Shown: positions 44,761 to 57,559 of the stretch, one piece after another | How positions within the stretch are numbered: the stretch's first letter is position 1 | Layout of the letters: every line of letters begins with the position of its first letter | Assembly: GCA_050084985.1 (NCBI GenBank) | Contig: JBITNC010000001.1 | Location: 42,718,001-42,782,000 of the forward strand | DNA: 64,000 bases | Direction of reading: 5' to 3' | Source of the DNA: Nageia nagi | Taxonomy: Eukaryota > Pinophyta | Notes under the pieces: generated by a model | Told to the model about the DNA's origin: nothing | Databases searched by the model: none | Seen by the model: only the letters and a program-made list of their open reading frames with translations | Program-made: the position numbers and the translations under genes

Positions 44761-46010
44761 CAAAAGATCATTGGTAATATTATTTTCATCACATGGTGCT
44801 ACTATAATCATATCAACTATAACATGCCCTTTAATTGCCTTTTATCTTGCATAGCGAAGATCAAACTCTTGGAGGCCCATGATCCATTTGGCTGGTCTTC
44901 CTTACAACTATGGTTTTGAGAGTAAATACTCTAATGGATTAGCTTAAGCCATATTGAAGTTAGTGTTGGTGATCATTTAGTGCCTTAATTTTTTAATTTA
45001 TGTAGATTATGGCATAACAGATTTCTCAATAAGTGTGTAGTTGATTTGTACATTTTGTAGTATCTTAGATAGGTAGTATACAACACTTTCCCTACATTCA
45101 CTATTAATTTACACTAGGAATATCCCAATAGCATTGGATGTGGCTAAAATGTACTAAATGTACAATATTGGCTTAATGTGATCAACAGATTGTAAGATAG
45201 GAGAGTTAAGCAAATGACTCTTGATATCTTCAAAGGCTTTCTAACACTCTTTTGTCCACACAAACTAATTTCCCTTTTTAAGCAAGAAGGAAAAAGGAGA
45301 TATTTTATTTGCTAAGTGAGCCATGAACCTTTTTACTTTTTTATAAATTCCATTAACGACTTCTATGTTGTATAATATTTTTGGGTGGAGGCATATACAT
45401 GATAGCTTTAATCTTGTTAGAATATATCTCTATGCCTCTTCTAGATACTATGTAACTAAGAAAATTTCCATTACAATCCTCAAATACACACTTTTTAGGA
45501 TTTAGCTTTAGGTTAAATTGCCTCATCCTTTCAAAAATTACTCTCAAGTCCTTTGAATGATTTTCATTTTTAATTGACTTGGAAAGAATATCATCAACAT
45601 AAACTTGGACTAATTTGTGAATAAGGTCATAAAATATAGTTACCATTACTCTTTGGTATGTTTCCCCTACATTTTTGATACCAAATGGCATGACTACCTA
45701 GCAAAATATTCCCTAAGGTGTGGTAAAGGATATCTTATGTTGATCCTTTTTATTTATTTTGATTTGATTGTATCCTAAGTAGCCATCCATAAATGATAAT
45801 GTATCATGTCCTACTATAAAATCTATAATTGTGTCAATGTGTGGCAATGGAAAGTCATCCTTTAGATAAGACTTATTTAAATCCCTAAAATCTATACAAC
45901 ATCTGATTTCTCCATTTGGTTTTAGAAATGGAATAATAGTGGATAACCAAGGTGAATAATCAATGGGCTCAATGAATCTTTCTATTTGGTATTTATCAAT
46001 CTCATTCTTT
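44761..46010 (-). pseudogene. Element E RT and gypsy-type RNase H
   Basis: RT: 'NGEIRCCIDFRDLNK' (about 45930-45885), 'DFPLPHIDTIIDFIVGHD' (about 45868-45815), 'MPFGIKNVGETYQRVM' (45691-45644), catalytic YVDD at 45601-45590 with both Asp intact, then 'LKLNPKKCVF' and 'SRRGIEI'. The RNase H (about 45290-44850) is decayed but keeps 'EYLLSKP' and 'GRPAKWIMGLQEFDL' at its end. Upstream (46011-47167) is a long, poorly conserved linker from the protease. Confidence 0.85.
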
Positions 46011-47167
46011 ATAAGGAGAGAGTGCTTTAGATGAATTGGTCTTCTTTTTTATTATACAAGCTTTTCTCCTTCTTGTACCACCAAGTTATGAGTTACAAAG
46101 GATGGATCTAGACTTGTTATGTCACTATATTCCCAAGGAAACATATCCTTAAACTCTTTTAATAATTAATGATACATTTACTTTTCATCTCCAAAGATTC
46201 CTATTCCAATCTAAACAATCTTTGGTACCTCTTTTGTACCAATATTGATCTCAATAGGAGGCTCATTCAACCATGGTATTTCATTACTAAGTTGAGATAG
46301 ATTAGGCAATAACCCTAATCCTACTATATCTTCCATTTCCTCTCTAAAATAGGTATTAGGAAGATAAGAAACCTTTCTTTTCCTCTTAGAATTGAATTAT
46401 TTGAACTCTAATCATTCCCCCATCATGTTCAAGAGCACATCATATGTTTTGAACAAATCACCAAACCTAGAAATGGTTTTATCAAGCATGGGATAAGCAA
46501 AATCTTGATATGTTTTGGCAATGCAAGTACTAAGATTAACACAAGCATGGATGTTAACCTAGGTTCTAGTCTTATTTTAATATCTTCTCTTAATGTTTGA
46601 GGATATCTCGACCATTTTGATTGATGATAACTCTAATTCTATTTCAGATTCATAAATGCTATTGTAGGAGTCTATTTTTTTCTAATTTATCTTATTTATC
46701 CCTAGTCCACTCTTGATTTCATTTCATTCAAATATTTTTAGAGGTAACTCTTTAGTTCCTTATTCATTCTTTCCAAGGCCTTTGCCTTTGTATCATTTGG
46801 ATTCCATATACTATCATATCAAGGGTGCATGACATCTCATTTGCTTGGTTTTGTTGTTGACATTTACAAATGCTACCACCTTATTATTGTTTGTATTTGA
46901 TTTTGAATCTAATTTAGAGATGTTAGTATAACACAATGTGTCTTGGAAATCATCCTCTTTTGATTCTAACTATTATTAATTGCATTTGCAATAATGAGGG
47001 CAACATGGAAAATGAGATGAGTGTAAGCATTAATTCTAGTGTGGATGTTGATCATCCTTAACTTTTTGATATTTTTCTAGTTTCCTAATATCTTATTTGG
47101 TCACCTTATAACTAATGGTATATGTTCCAACACCTATTTCTTTGTATAGTTGCATAGTATCAATATC
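46011..47167 (-). pseudogene. Element E protease-RT linker (low conservation)
   Basis: This stretch lies between two recognised E domains on the same strand and is therefore assigned to E pol by position. Apart from short acidic segments near 47200 and 46300, no motif was found. Confidence 0.5.
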
Positions 47168-47568
47168 CTATTGATATTCTTTATTATCATCATCATTTTC
47201 CTCATTAATTTTGATACTTTGGTATGGGACTATGGTGTTTCTAACTTGTGCAATCATTTTTAGATTCTCATATAATGCTTCCATTACATATTTATATCCA
47301 TTATTATTAAATTTGATTAATCTATACAATGTAGATGATATGCACCTCATAGGATGTATCCATGGTCTCCCTAAGAGGATGTCATAGGGAATATTCTTAT
47401 CTAGAACATATATAATAACTTCCACTATTTTTATTCCCAACTGAATCGGTAGCATGATATGTCCAACATATACTCTACTATCATTTTCATAACCTATGAT
47501 CTTGTACTTATTTCATATAAATTTTGGAATCAATGTATCTCTAAATATTTTTAGGAAATCAATAGAAC
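47168..47568 (-). pseudogene. Element E protease, C-terminal part
   Basis: It reads through 'MLPIQLGIKIVEVIIYVLDK' and 'YDILLGRPWIHPM' (about 47395-47350), the closing landmarks of a Tat-type retropepsin. Its N-terminal part, including the catalytic Asp, lies at 62266 upward on the other side of element D. If D and one copy of AGAAC are removed, the protease frame runs straight across the junction. Confidence 0.85.
47564..47568. other. Target-site duplicate AGAAC, left of element D
   Basis: Identical to 62266-62270. Together they mark the insertion of D into the protease of E. Confidence 0.85.
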
Positions 47569-48070
47569 TATTGATCAGTATAGTGTAACCTCAAGGGTTT
47601 GGTCTGGTCATGTTATCCACTTCCCATAATAGTAGATTCCTTAAAAGAGTAGAAGGTGGTGAGGATGTGCTCATGTTGGTTTTTTGCTCAATATCCAGTT
47701 TATAGGCTAGTTTCTATCTATATTTAAGGTCAAAAGTAACAAGAAAGGAATAAAAATATGAAGAGTTATAGGAAAGAGATAAGTAAATACACAACTAAAA
47801 AAGGAAATTTACAATTTGGGTATTGTAACACAACAAAAATCCATAGCCAAGACTAAGAATATCAAACTATCTTGCACTTGGGGTCTCATAATCATAACAC
47901 ATAGCCACAACTTAAAGAAAACATTCCATACATAACATTCATAAAAGTAATAATAGCTACTTTGTTGTAAGAGGGAAAAGCATTGTTTGTTTGTATTATC
48001 ATATGCGAATTACTCTTATAAATTAGGGTAAATTTGCTAAAATATTTGACCTTTTTAATTTCTAAAATCT

Positions 48071-48085
48071 AACTATTTATACAAC
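48071..48085 (-). promoter_or_regulatory. TATA box of element D 3' LTR
   Basis: The minus strand reads GTTGTATAAATAGTT, next to a conserved purine run (minus strand GAGGGGGGAAG at about 48096-48086). The same pair occurs in the 5' LTR at about 60701-60690, roughly 500 bases before the LTR end. Confidence 0.6.
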
Positions 48086-48662
48086 TTCCCCCCCTCTTTG
48101 GATGGTTGGGTTTCATTAATATACATTACTACTAGCATTGAATAAAATAACTAAAATGGCACTATTTACATAAACGCTACAACTATGCTAGATTATATAG
48201 TGAAAAAATACTAATCAACATAACTATATAAGAATTTGAAACTTTTGGTTATCCATATCTATAGAACTATAATCCTTCTAACATGTCATTGACTACTCCT
48301 TTAACCTTGTAGCTAATTAAATATAATACTATTGCTGATTGAAGGTAGCACTGTAGTTGATTGAGTAATTATTTAATTGCACATTGATTAGTATGATTTG
48401 GTATTATGCTTTATCAATCATTATCTACTTCTTTGTAATCTTTATGATCTCTACTATGGATGCTAGTAATTAGAGTAATAGTAGTTGATAGAAATTATGT
48501 TCATTTGGTTCAAAAAGAACTACCATTATTGTGTAGAAATGAGTTGATGTTGACACCTTAACAAGGCCTTAGAGGTCAAATAGTTAAGATCAAATGGAAT
48601 TGGGTGTTGTTTCTCATGCATTACTATTTCACTTGCTTGGTAAGATCTATGTTCTTCTTTCA

Positions 48663-49150
48663 AGCTCTATTGATGATCTAGTTCTTTCAAGACCCACTAA
48701 TTTTAGCTAAAAATCATGATATCATCTCTCAGGATTGATAAGCTCTATTAAAATTTTGATTCTATTAGGACCCATTGATTTTGATTAAAAAATATGACAT
48801 CATCTCCCATAATTATTAGGCTCTATTGATGTTCTTATTCTATCAAGATCCATTGATTATGATTGAAAACTTTGACATCATCTCTTAAAATCATTGGGCT
48901 CTATTGATGTTCTTATTCTACCAAGACTTGTTGATTTTAATTGAAAACTATGACATCATCTCCCAAAATTGTTGAGCTCTACTAATATTCTGAATCTACT
49001 AGGACCTACTAGTTCTAATTGAAAACCATGACATCATCTCCCAAAATCATTGGGCTCTATTGATATTCTTCAAAAATTTACACCTACCACTACTTGCTTT
49101 AGGACACATTGATTTTTACCAAAATTTTGTGATGTCATCCTTCAAAATTC
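48663..49150. repeat. 78-bp tandem array in D 3' LTR (about 6 copies)
   Basis: 'gctctat' starts at 48663, 48742, 48820, 48898, 48976 (as gctctac) and 49054, a 78-79 base step. Each unit contains 'gacatcatctcccaaaat' or a variant. A longer, more diverged unit ends the array. Confidence 0.92.
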
Positions 49151-49699
49151 TCAAGCACTGTTTATATTCTTCAAAAGTTGAACTCTGAATGTGTACAAGT
49201 TTTGGATATTTATGCCAACAATTCCTAGAGGTTCTAAGGTAATATATATGATTCTAAGAAACTTTTACATACATAACTTCTTGAGTATACTGAAGAAGAT
49301 GACATGACTCCTCGGCACTCTCAACTCTCAATCACTAAAGAATAAAAGAATATAGAATTGACATAAGTCTTATTGACATAACTTTTGAGTATCCTTATTT
49401 ACATAATTCCTAGGTACTACTAAAAAATGATTCTCAACACCTTAAGAAAAAGAAATGAGAAGAGGGATTTAAAATGAAAGAATACAAAATTTTACAACTT
49501 GTGAAGACTTTAAAAGAATAATGTCCCTCGGGTACTCTTATATACATAGCTCTCAAGTAGAAAAGAATGAAATAATGAAGAATGAAAAATAATAGAATTA
49601 CCCTAAATTTTAAGTGTTATTTTGAAGGAATACAATCTTTTGGTGGCTCTTTAGGGTCTTTGCTTACTAGAGAATAAAACCTTTCAACTACTGCTCCTA

Positions 49700-52600
49700 G
49701 TGGCTTACCCAAAAGTGGATCTGGTTGCAGTCTCAATTTCTACCATCATGTTTGGTGGGAGAAATGCCTGCATCCTTTTATTTGGATCACTTAGATATTT
49801 ATAATCAGCTTGTGATAGTATTAGAGATACCTTAATCTTCTATGTGTCTACTTTCAACCCTTCCAAGACACTATTTAGCCTTCTAGCATGTAAAAATTTT
49901 ATAATGGCTTCTTGAGCCAACTTATTTATTTCTTGCAGATCTGAGATTTATGTCTCAAAAAAATATTGTTTCAAAAATTGAATGGTATTGGCTAACTAAT
50001 TGGTATCACTACCTTGTACATTCTATTCTTCCCATATTTTGAAGGCTTTTATTTCAATTAAAGAATTAAATAATTTGTTAATAAATCCCAACTCTATTAT
50101 GAGCTGGTGTTTATTTATTTCCATGTTGAATACTAAACTTTGGAGTTCACAAATCTCTTGAATCCTTTTCTAATATGACTATTTTAGCTTGGAAGAGACT
50201 ATTGCAAACTCTTTTTTAGTCATAATCCTCAATCAAACCTGCATCCTTTCCAAAACTATTCTAGGTATATCTAGAGCCAGCTTATGAAGAGCTCTTTGAG
50301 CATGAAATTCCTTAATGGCCTATATAGCTTCCCCCTTGAGCAGATGCAAGTGAGATAATGTTATCATTCTATTACCAACTTGCTCTACCTAGGATTTTTT
50401 AAAGTTTTTCATGAGCAGTAATAGCTTTGTATTATCATTTGATAGAAATTTATTTGTTGCATTTATAGTTTGCATCTTGACCTTAATCTATTTGATCTTC
50501 TAAACATCCATGACTGTAGCCTAAGCTTTGAGCTCTTCTATCACTTGATTTGTAGTATCTAGCTTAGCTCTTAATGTTGCCATGCTATTATCAAATTCTA
50601 TTTTCTATTTCTCAAGCTTTATAATCAATTTTTTATTCTTATTTTGCAACCTAGCTACTATTTTATCTTTAAAGAAGCAATCTTTCTTATATTAATCAAT
50701 TTTTTATTCAATTTCTCTATTTTAGTCTTCATTGCTTGAAAACTTTTACTAGCTACCATTGAAGTATTTACAAGAACCTTGGAATGGTCAATAGCTAATG
50801 TGTTTTACATATTTACATCTATTATTACTATGGGAGTAAAATCTAGTTGCCCTTCTTTAAAATTCATTTGAGCAATTTTCATATCTCTCATCTCTATTAC
50901 TTTGCTCAAAATTCTCAACTGTTGCTTAGAGAGCATAGGAAATTTATTAAAAATAGTTACCCAATCATGGGATCTACAATTTATGTAGAAAAAATTAACT
51001 TTATTTCCTCTTGCAAGGCTATAGGAATAAAAGAATGAGTGGAAATAATTTCACCTACAATAGGTGTCTCACTTATTGAATTGGTTGGGACTACCAGGGA
51101 GGAGTCAACTATTGGACTTTTGGTTTAGGTTTAGCTTCTTCCATGGCATCAACTTATTCTTCAAGCTTATCCATTAGGCTAGAGTCCTTTTTTTTAGATT
51201 CATCATTATCATCCTCTCCTGACCCTCCTCTAGATGTAACTATTTCTATCTTTCTAGCCTCAGGTATACTTTCTCTACTTTGTTGAATCTATCTCTATCC
51301 CTCTTTTAGGGTTTTTCTTTTTTTTTTGTTCCTAAATTTGTTCTATAGCACCAACATATATATCCTATGGCTCTTTGAACTGCTCCATATCAAAAATTTC
51401 TACTTCTTGTATCACCACCTTTAGGACTTTTTCTATTGTCTCTGAAGGTGAAGGTACAATCATTTGTGACTATGACCTTGTTGTAATTTATTGGGGCTTT
51501 TAAGTAGGCTTTTGATCCTTCTCCAATATATGATGCCTTTGAGCAAGAGTTTAAACTTTTCATTTCTTTTTGTGAGAAGGTTTCTAAGAAGAAGTGGTGG
51601 TGTTTGAAGGGTTTTGTTCTCTCTTCTTTGGAATCTAAACCATACTAGATGGTTCTTTTGTTTGTACTATCCTTTCCTCCACAATAGGTTTCCCACAAAA
51701 ATGAGAAGGAAGAGGTTGTCCCAATTCTAGCAAAGGATATTTAGAGTACTCTACCTTCCAGTATTTATCATATTTGAATTTTTCAAATAATTCACTTTCA
51801 ATGTGGTGAATTTTTATGGTATACTCAAATTTGAATCTTGTAAAATAATGAATTTTATTGGTACCCCACCTAAGATATGCTAATTAGGTGAGGACCTCTG
51901 GGTTGAGGATAAAATCTTACCTCTTATTTTCCTAGTTCCTATATTTTCTTATTCTTTCAAGGGCCATCTAAGCCTTATTTAGGGGCATAAATTCCCAATC
52001 TAGGTACATTTCTACATCTTGCTTAGTTTTATTTATAAAATATTCTATATGGGGCCTACTATCATAGACAAATGCTAAACATTTCTTGCTAGTCCTTATT
52101 ATCTAGATAATTTCCCCTAATGGGTCATACATCCATGCAGTTTTCACCTTATCTAACTTGAAATTTTGTATAATAAATTGGGATATACTATTTGTATATC
52201 CTATCTCTAAAAGAGTAAAATTCTTGGTAGAAGTTGGTATATTTACAATAGACTTAAAGTTTCCCCTAGACCTATATTTAATCTCTATGGCACAAATATA
52301 TCTACTCATATCTATTGAATACAACTAGGGGGTACCATATTTAGGCAAAAAGAAGGGTTTTTTAAAATACCCATACCTAATTATTATGATGCAATTTCTC
52401 AAGAAGTAGTAATCATCAATTTTATTTCTACCTTGTAGGTCTCTTATTGTGCTCTCATGTAGCCTATTGGAGAGTTTTCCAATCAAAATTTTTACTATAG
52501 TTGCATAATAATTTTCCATGAACTCATAGTAGGATCCATGCAACTTGATCAAAATTGGCACCATCAGGTCAATTGGCATTAGCATAGCACTAGAACTAGT

Positions 52601-53512
52601 TGGCTCAACTAGGAGCCTTTCCTCTATAATTTTGTCCAAATTTTGATGGACAAAAAGCCACCAAAGATACAAAGAATATCTAAAATCTAATTTTCCAATT
52701 TTGAACAAACACCTCTTAATTTCTCTAGTTATAAAAGTTAAGAAATCATAGCATATGTGAGCTTTTGAAATATTATAAGCCATGTGTACCATGGCTTCAT
52801 CTGCTTCTATCTAGGTCTTCTTTCCCAGGATAACTATGAGTGCATATAGTACTTCTCTTTCTTTCTTTCAAAAAGAGCTATTTGGTAACTTAGTAAGAGT
52901 TTTTCTTTTTTTCTATCTTGTTATCTCTCACTAATCTAGCTCAACATTTCATCTTGATTAATATAAAAATCATGTTTCTCTTTTTTCAAATCAATTTGTT
53001 TTTTAAGATGAAATGTCTAGTCTATGGAAATAGCAAATACTTGGATGATTGAATGAGGGGAGTAATCTAGCACTACTTCAAACACTAGCTCAAAAGTATC
53101 TCTCTCTTTAGTGCTCTTAAACATTTCAATTTGGTGCCTTTTTTGATGATGCTTGTGTGCTAGGGAGTACAAGAGCTTAGGATAGGTGAAGGACTCATAG
53201 AGCATATAATATGCCAAACTTTAATCAATCATAACATCTCTCTTAGAATGAGCAAGTGAATTTCTTTTTTTTTCTCACTTTAGGTGTCTTAAGCTTTAAA
53301 ATAATGTGGCCAAGGTTAGCTCTCCATGTATCCATATGACTAATCACTTCCATTTCAATACAGTTCATTCCTAGTGCATTCTCAAGATATTCTTCTTGTA
53401 AAGAGAGTAGATCAATGTCAAGTTGTTCCACTTTGATTATAGAGGATGATTGAGAGGTAGCTATGATATTAACACCTTTTCTTGAATCTTTGGGTATCAT
53501 TAAAAATAGCAA
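49700..53512 (-). pseudogene. Element D extra ORF downstream of integrase, unknown function
   Basis: A decayed but coherent reading frame of roughly 1,200 codons in the sense direction lies between integrase and 3' LTR. Open pieces are 53512-53243, 53217-53017, 52792-52325 and 52324-52103, the last two contiguous in one frame and separated by a single stop. The 52792-52325 piece is rich in aromatic residues ('YSLYLWWLFVHQNLDKIIEE', 'YFKKPFFLPKYGTP'). About 51860-51690 continues with words such as 'YLRWGTNKIHYFTRFKFEY' and 'LLELGQPLPSHFCGKPI'. The last third (about 50760-49750) is Lys/Glu/Leu-rich and looks like coiled coil. It matches no Gag, Pol or envelope domain known to me, and no signal peptide or transmembrane pattern stands out. 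An extra structural or capsid-like protein is possible; function unknown. Confidence 0.65.
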
Positions 53513-54029
53513 TCTAGGTGATGCAAGGTCCTACAACCTTTCTCTTTCTCAAGAAAACTCAGCTCTAAAATCTCTAAGCTATAAATGATTTGGAAATTTG
53601 AGTGCTCAAAATTAGCTAAGTGTTGAACTATAGAGTATGCGAGGAGTTTTATTTATCCAAATTGGCAAGATTTCCATTAATGGCAATTAGTTCTTAAGGA
53701 TTTTGAGACCCATGCATTCTATGGATTGAGTTGGCATAGGCTAGATTAGTAAATTCAAAGCACACTAGACTTAATTTGTTGCACTTATATGATGGGTAAT
53801 GAAATTTGAGAAATTTTTTCCTTAAATGCTATTTTATTTAATGATAGTTGAGCAACATGCTAGCATTAAATCTTGATTAAGTTGAATTAAATTTGATAGC
53901 TAAGTAGTATGTCAACATTAAATTTTAATAATACTAAATTAAATTTGATCATTAAAGACTATTTACTTTTTTGAAAACTATGCAACTAATTTTTTTTTAA
54001 CAATATTTACACTATACAATGCCTTGCAG
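53513..54029 (-). other. Spacer between D integrase and extra ORF
   Basis: No motif was found in this 0.5 kb. It may hold the decayed start of the extra frame. Confidence 0.45.
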
Positions 54030-55225
54030 GGAATACAAGATTACCTTATCACTTGATAATATTTTAAACAAATCCCATTGATTGGAATAGGTAATTCCTA
54101 GGACCCAAAAACATCCCATAACTTGAATGCATTATTTTACATAGCTTGGGTAATAATGTAAGGCTCGCTCTAAAGGGAGTTAATTTTTGGTGTCTTTTGA
54201 GTTTTGCTCTTTCCTCATCTCATTTGAGGACAATATCATCCAGTTCAAACTTTGCCTAGGAAGACTTTTTCTTATCAAACCACCTCTTGGCAATGTGCTA
54301 GCAATGTTAGGATGACTCATATGCTTTGTTTCGATCTTCCACTAATTTTAGGAGCTAATTATATTTGGATTGTAGTGGCTCAAAGTCATGGTCTTCCATT
54401 TCTTGTAATATTTTTAAAGCTTGTAACTCCATGTGTACTAGCAACATTGATCTTTTACCATATACCAATGCATATGGGGATGTCTTTATTGTTGATTTTA
54501 TACTAATTCTATCAACCCATAATGCATAGTCCAACTATGTATGCCACTTTTTATGATTCCTTTCAATTATTTTTTTGATGATTTGGGTCAGATTTTTGTT
54601 AGTTAATTCAGCTAGCCTATTACTTTATGGGTAATAGTTTGAATAGAATAACCAATTTATTCCTACTGAGCTATAAAGCTTGATAGATTACCTCCAGTAA
54701 ATGTCAAACCATTATCTAACACTATAGTCTATGAGATTCCAAGGTAAATGATTATCCTTTTAATCATTTCTATCACCACTTCTTGATCTATATTTTTGCA
54801 TGGCATAGCCTTTGACCATCTAGTGAAGTAATTTATTGCAATTAAAATAAACTTGTGGCCTACTAAAGAATTTGGGTTTATGACACTAATGAAGTCTATA
54901 CCCTATTATTGAAAAGGCTCTTCAACTACCATAATTTTGAGAGGCATGGCAGCTTATCTTCTCTTTCCTACAAATATATTGCACTTATCACATTCCTTAG
55001 TAATCTTGAATGAATCCTAAAATATAGTGGGCCAATAATATCTAGCTTGTAATACCTTTATTGCTATAGTTGGTCCATTGTAATCCCCACCAAAGAATCT
55101 GTAATGAAATTCATGTAATATTCTAAGAGATTCATCTTGAGTCACACATCTAATAAGGGTTTGATCAAAATATTTTCTATACAAGTAATCATCTATTATG
55201 ATAAATTTAGGGGCATGCAACCTAA
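54030..55225 (-). pseudogene. Element D integrase
   Basis: The zinc-binding N-terminus is in 55220-55017 ('DYLYRKYFDQTLIRCVTQDE', 'GGDYNGPTIAIKVLQARYYWP') and is followed by 'CDKCNIFVGK'. The core follows, with 'WGIDFISVINP', 'YFTRWSKAMP' and 'LDNGLTFTGGN'. The C-terminal part (about 54270-54040) ends with 'WSEPYIITQAM', a stop, and 'LPIPINGICLKYY', the typical end of a Tat-type integrase. Stops are scattered. Confidence 0.82.
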
Positions 55226-55399
55226 ATCTCCTTTTTTAGAATCCATCCAAAGCTTCAGGGCACTTGCTAGTTTGAAAATAAACTATGATTTGCTTAATCT
55301 AATCACTTTCCTAATTAAGTTGTTTCTCATCCTCCATAAGAGCAATCATATATGAAGCTTCAACCATACTTTCATAGAGATCCTTACCTCTGATCATCT

Positions 55400-56880
55400 T
55401 GGTTGGCTTAATCTCTATATCATATTCCATTATTTTAGTAATCTAACTAGCTTTTCCTTTGCCTAGATCTCCTTGTATAATATAATTTTTTACATTTGGA
55501 TAAATAGTATATACAAAGATTCTATTATGGGAGACATAATACTTGAATTTTTTAAGTTATTTCATAATAAAAAACACTTACTTTTTAATAAATGAGTATC
55601 TTTGCTAATGTTGATGCAGTGTTTAACTATGAAAAGCAATCGAGTGTTCTTCATTATTATCATCCTTCTATGCAAGAATTGCAGCAATGCTCCTATCTAC
55701 TCCATGTGCATACATTATGAAATATTTTGATGTATCAAGGTTTTTAAGCATAGGATCTTCTGTTATAGCTTTTTTTTAACTCTTTGAAGGCTACTTTTGC
55801 TTCACATGACCAAGAAAATACAACATCTTTCTTTAGCATTGAAGTGATTGGAGATACAATTTTTGTAAAATTATTAATAAATTTTCTAACAAAATTGATT
55901 TGACCAAAGAATGACTATAAGGATTTCTTATGAGAGGGGAGTGGCAATGCTCCTATAGCTTTTACTCTATCTAGATGAATTGCTAGTCTCTATTTTGAGA
56001 TAATATGGCCAAGTAACTTTCCTTGGTTGACCATAAAAACTAACATTTTTGGATTGATTGAAATGCCAAACTTCATGCATTTTTTAAGGACTAATCTTAG
56101 ATGTTTCGTGTGATCACTTCTACTTCTATAGAAGATAATGATATCATCTAGATAGAATCAATATAATATTTATTAGCTCACTGAATGCATGATCCATGGC
56201 TCTTTGAAAAGTAGCTCCTACATTAAAAAGACCAAATGGCATCCTTCAAAAAGCAAATGTCTCCCTTTTAGTTATAAATGCTATTTTGAACTAATCTTCA
56301 TCCTTCACCTAAATCTAGTTAAATCTTAAGTAACCATCAATCATTGAAAAATAGCAAGCTTCGGCTACTAAATGTAGGATCTACTCCATAGGAGGGAGAG
56401 GATAATTATCTTTCAAGGACACTTTATTCAAATTTTTGAAATTAATAGAGTCTAATTTCTCTACTTTTCTTTCTCATAGGAATTAAATTTGCAACCCAAG
56501 AAGAATGCTTGATAGGATAAATGATTTTTGAATCAAGGAGCTTGATTAACTCCTATTTCATAGCTTCTTCTATTTTTGGATTTATGGGTCTCTATTTTTT
56601 TTTGTATGGTTTAACTTCTTGTTCAAGCTTAACTATGTGTTGGATAATGTCTTTTTCATATATCTTAAGATCATCATAAGTCCAAGTAATCACCTAGGAA
56701 AACTCATGATAAATCTAAAACATAGTAGCCTTTTCTATACCAAAACACTTTGAACCAACTTTTACATACTTACTGGGCTCTACTTCTAGCTCAACATAAT
56801 TCTCCTTCAAAATGATTGAAGACTTAACCTTTAGGACATCTTCTAAATCAAATAATATTTAAAAAGAGAGCAATCCTTTT
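55400..56880 (-). pseudogene. Element D RT and gypsy-type RNase H
   Basis: The lead-in 'FAWTYDDLK'-like (TWTYDDLKIYEKDI, about 56690-56650) and 'YPIKHSSWVANLIP' (about 56530-56490) precede the palm. Then come 'MPFGLFNVGATFQRAM'-like (about 56243-56195, one residue frame-damaged) and the catalytic YLDD at 56154-56143 with both Asp kept. 'GISINPKMLVFMVNQGKLLGHI' and 'SFFGQINFVRKFINNF' follow. The RNase H spans about 55800-55400. It is followed directly by integrase, with no aRNH in the usual place. Confidence 0.82.
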
Positions 56881-57109
56881 GGTATTACATTGTTTCTAAG
56901 TTGAATGACATCTTATTATTGAAAATAACTAGGTATGTTTTGAGTACCAAAAGTGTAAGTCACTACTTCATCTACAAGTAAGTTGATAATATGCTCATCA
57001 AATTTAATACTTGCTAGAATTTTACAACATTAGGTACTAAAGGCCTACATTGAAATTTAACTCTAGGATCTTCTCTTTTATAATGAGTAGGGTTATAACA
57101 TGCTTCTCT

Positions 57110-57500
57110 TCTAACAAGTGCATTAGCTATTTAGTTGTGCCTTTAGGAATAGATACAAAATTGATAACTAGAAATGACTCTAATAAATCCCACACTTTGT
57201 TCCTATAGTTCTTCAGATAATGGTGCTTTGCATTGATTTGATTTCTAACTTAATTAATGACCAATTCAAAATCACCATGGATAATCAGGCATATAATACT
57301 TATACTAATTACTTTAGATAACCCTAAATAAAGGGCTTCATACTCAACAACATTATTTGTATAGGTCCATGTGAATCAAAAGGAGAATCTTTTGATAGCC
57401 CCCTTAGAAGATTTGAAGACCACTCCAACTCGACATCCATGTCTACATCAAGAATCATCAAAATATATCATCCATACTTCATGTTCTTTATCAATAGTAA
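57110..57500 (-). pseudogene. Element D archaeal-type RNase H, located before RT
   Basis: The minus-strand translation contains 'GCRVGVVFKSSKGAIKRFSF', 'TNNVVEYEALYLGLSK', 'LIIHGDFELVIN' and 'HHYLKNYRNKVWDL'. These are the aRNH landmarks also seen in element E at 44700-44419; E of 'EYEAL' and D of 'HGDFEL' are kept. Here the domain lies between protease (57932 upward) and RT (56880 downward). In E, and in Tat elements generally, it lies between RNase H and integrase. Confidence 0.78.
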
Positions 57501-57559
57501 CTAAAATTGGTCAAAATTTTTCATATAGATAATAATTGCCCATGCCACATCTATGACCT

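Larger units (their letters stand above)
47569..49634 (-). repeat. 3' LTR of element D (2,066 bp)
   Basis: Co-linear with 60189-62265 from end to end. It includes a 78-bp tandem array (48663-49150) and a TATA box (48085-48071). The minus-strand start is TGTATTCCTTC at 49634, and the end is ...TGATCAATA at 47569. The terminus is not the usual CA; it is set by the target duplicate and by the point where both copies diverge. Confidence 0.88.

Noticed and set aside
42990-49634. An independent element sharing an LTR with element D
   Set aside because: The protease halves at 47568 and 62266 belong to one frame and are separated by a perfect 5-bp duplication. Nesting explains the layout better than a shared LTR.
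52103-52792. A host gene or a retroviral-type envelope gene
   Set aside because: The frame lies on the element strand between integrase and LTR, and shares the element's decay. No signal peptide or transmembrane anchor is evident, so neither a host gene nor an envelope is supported.
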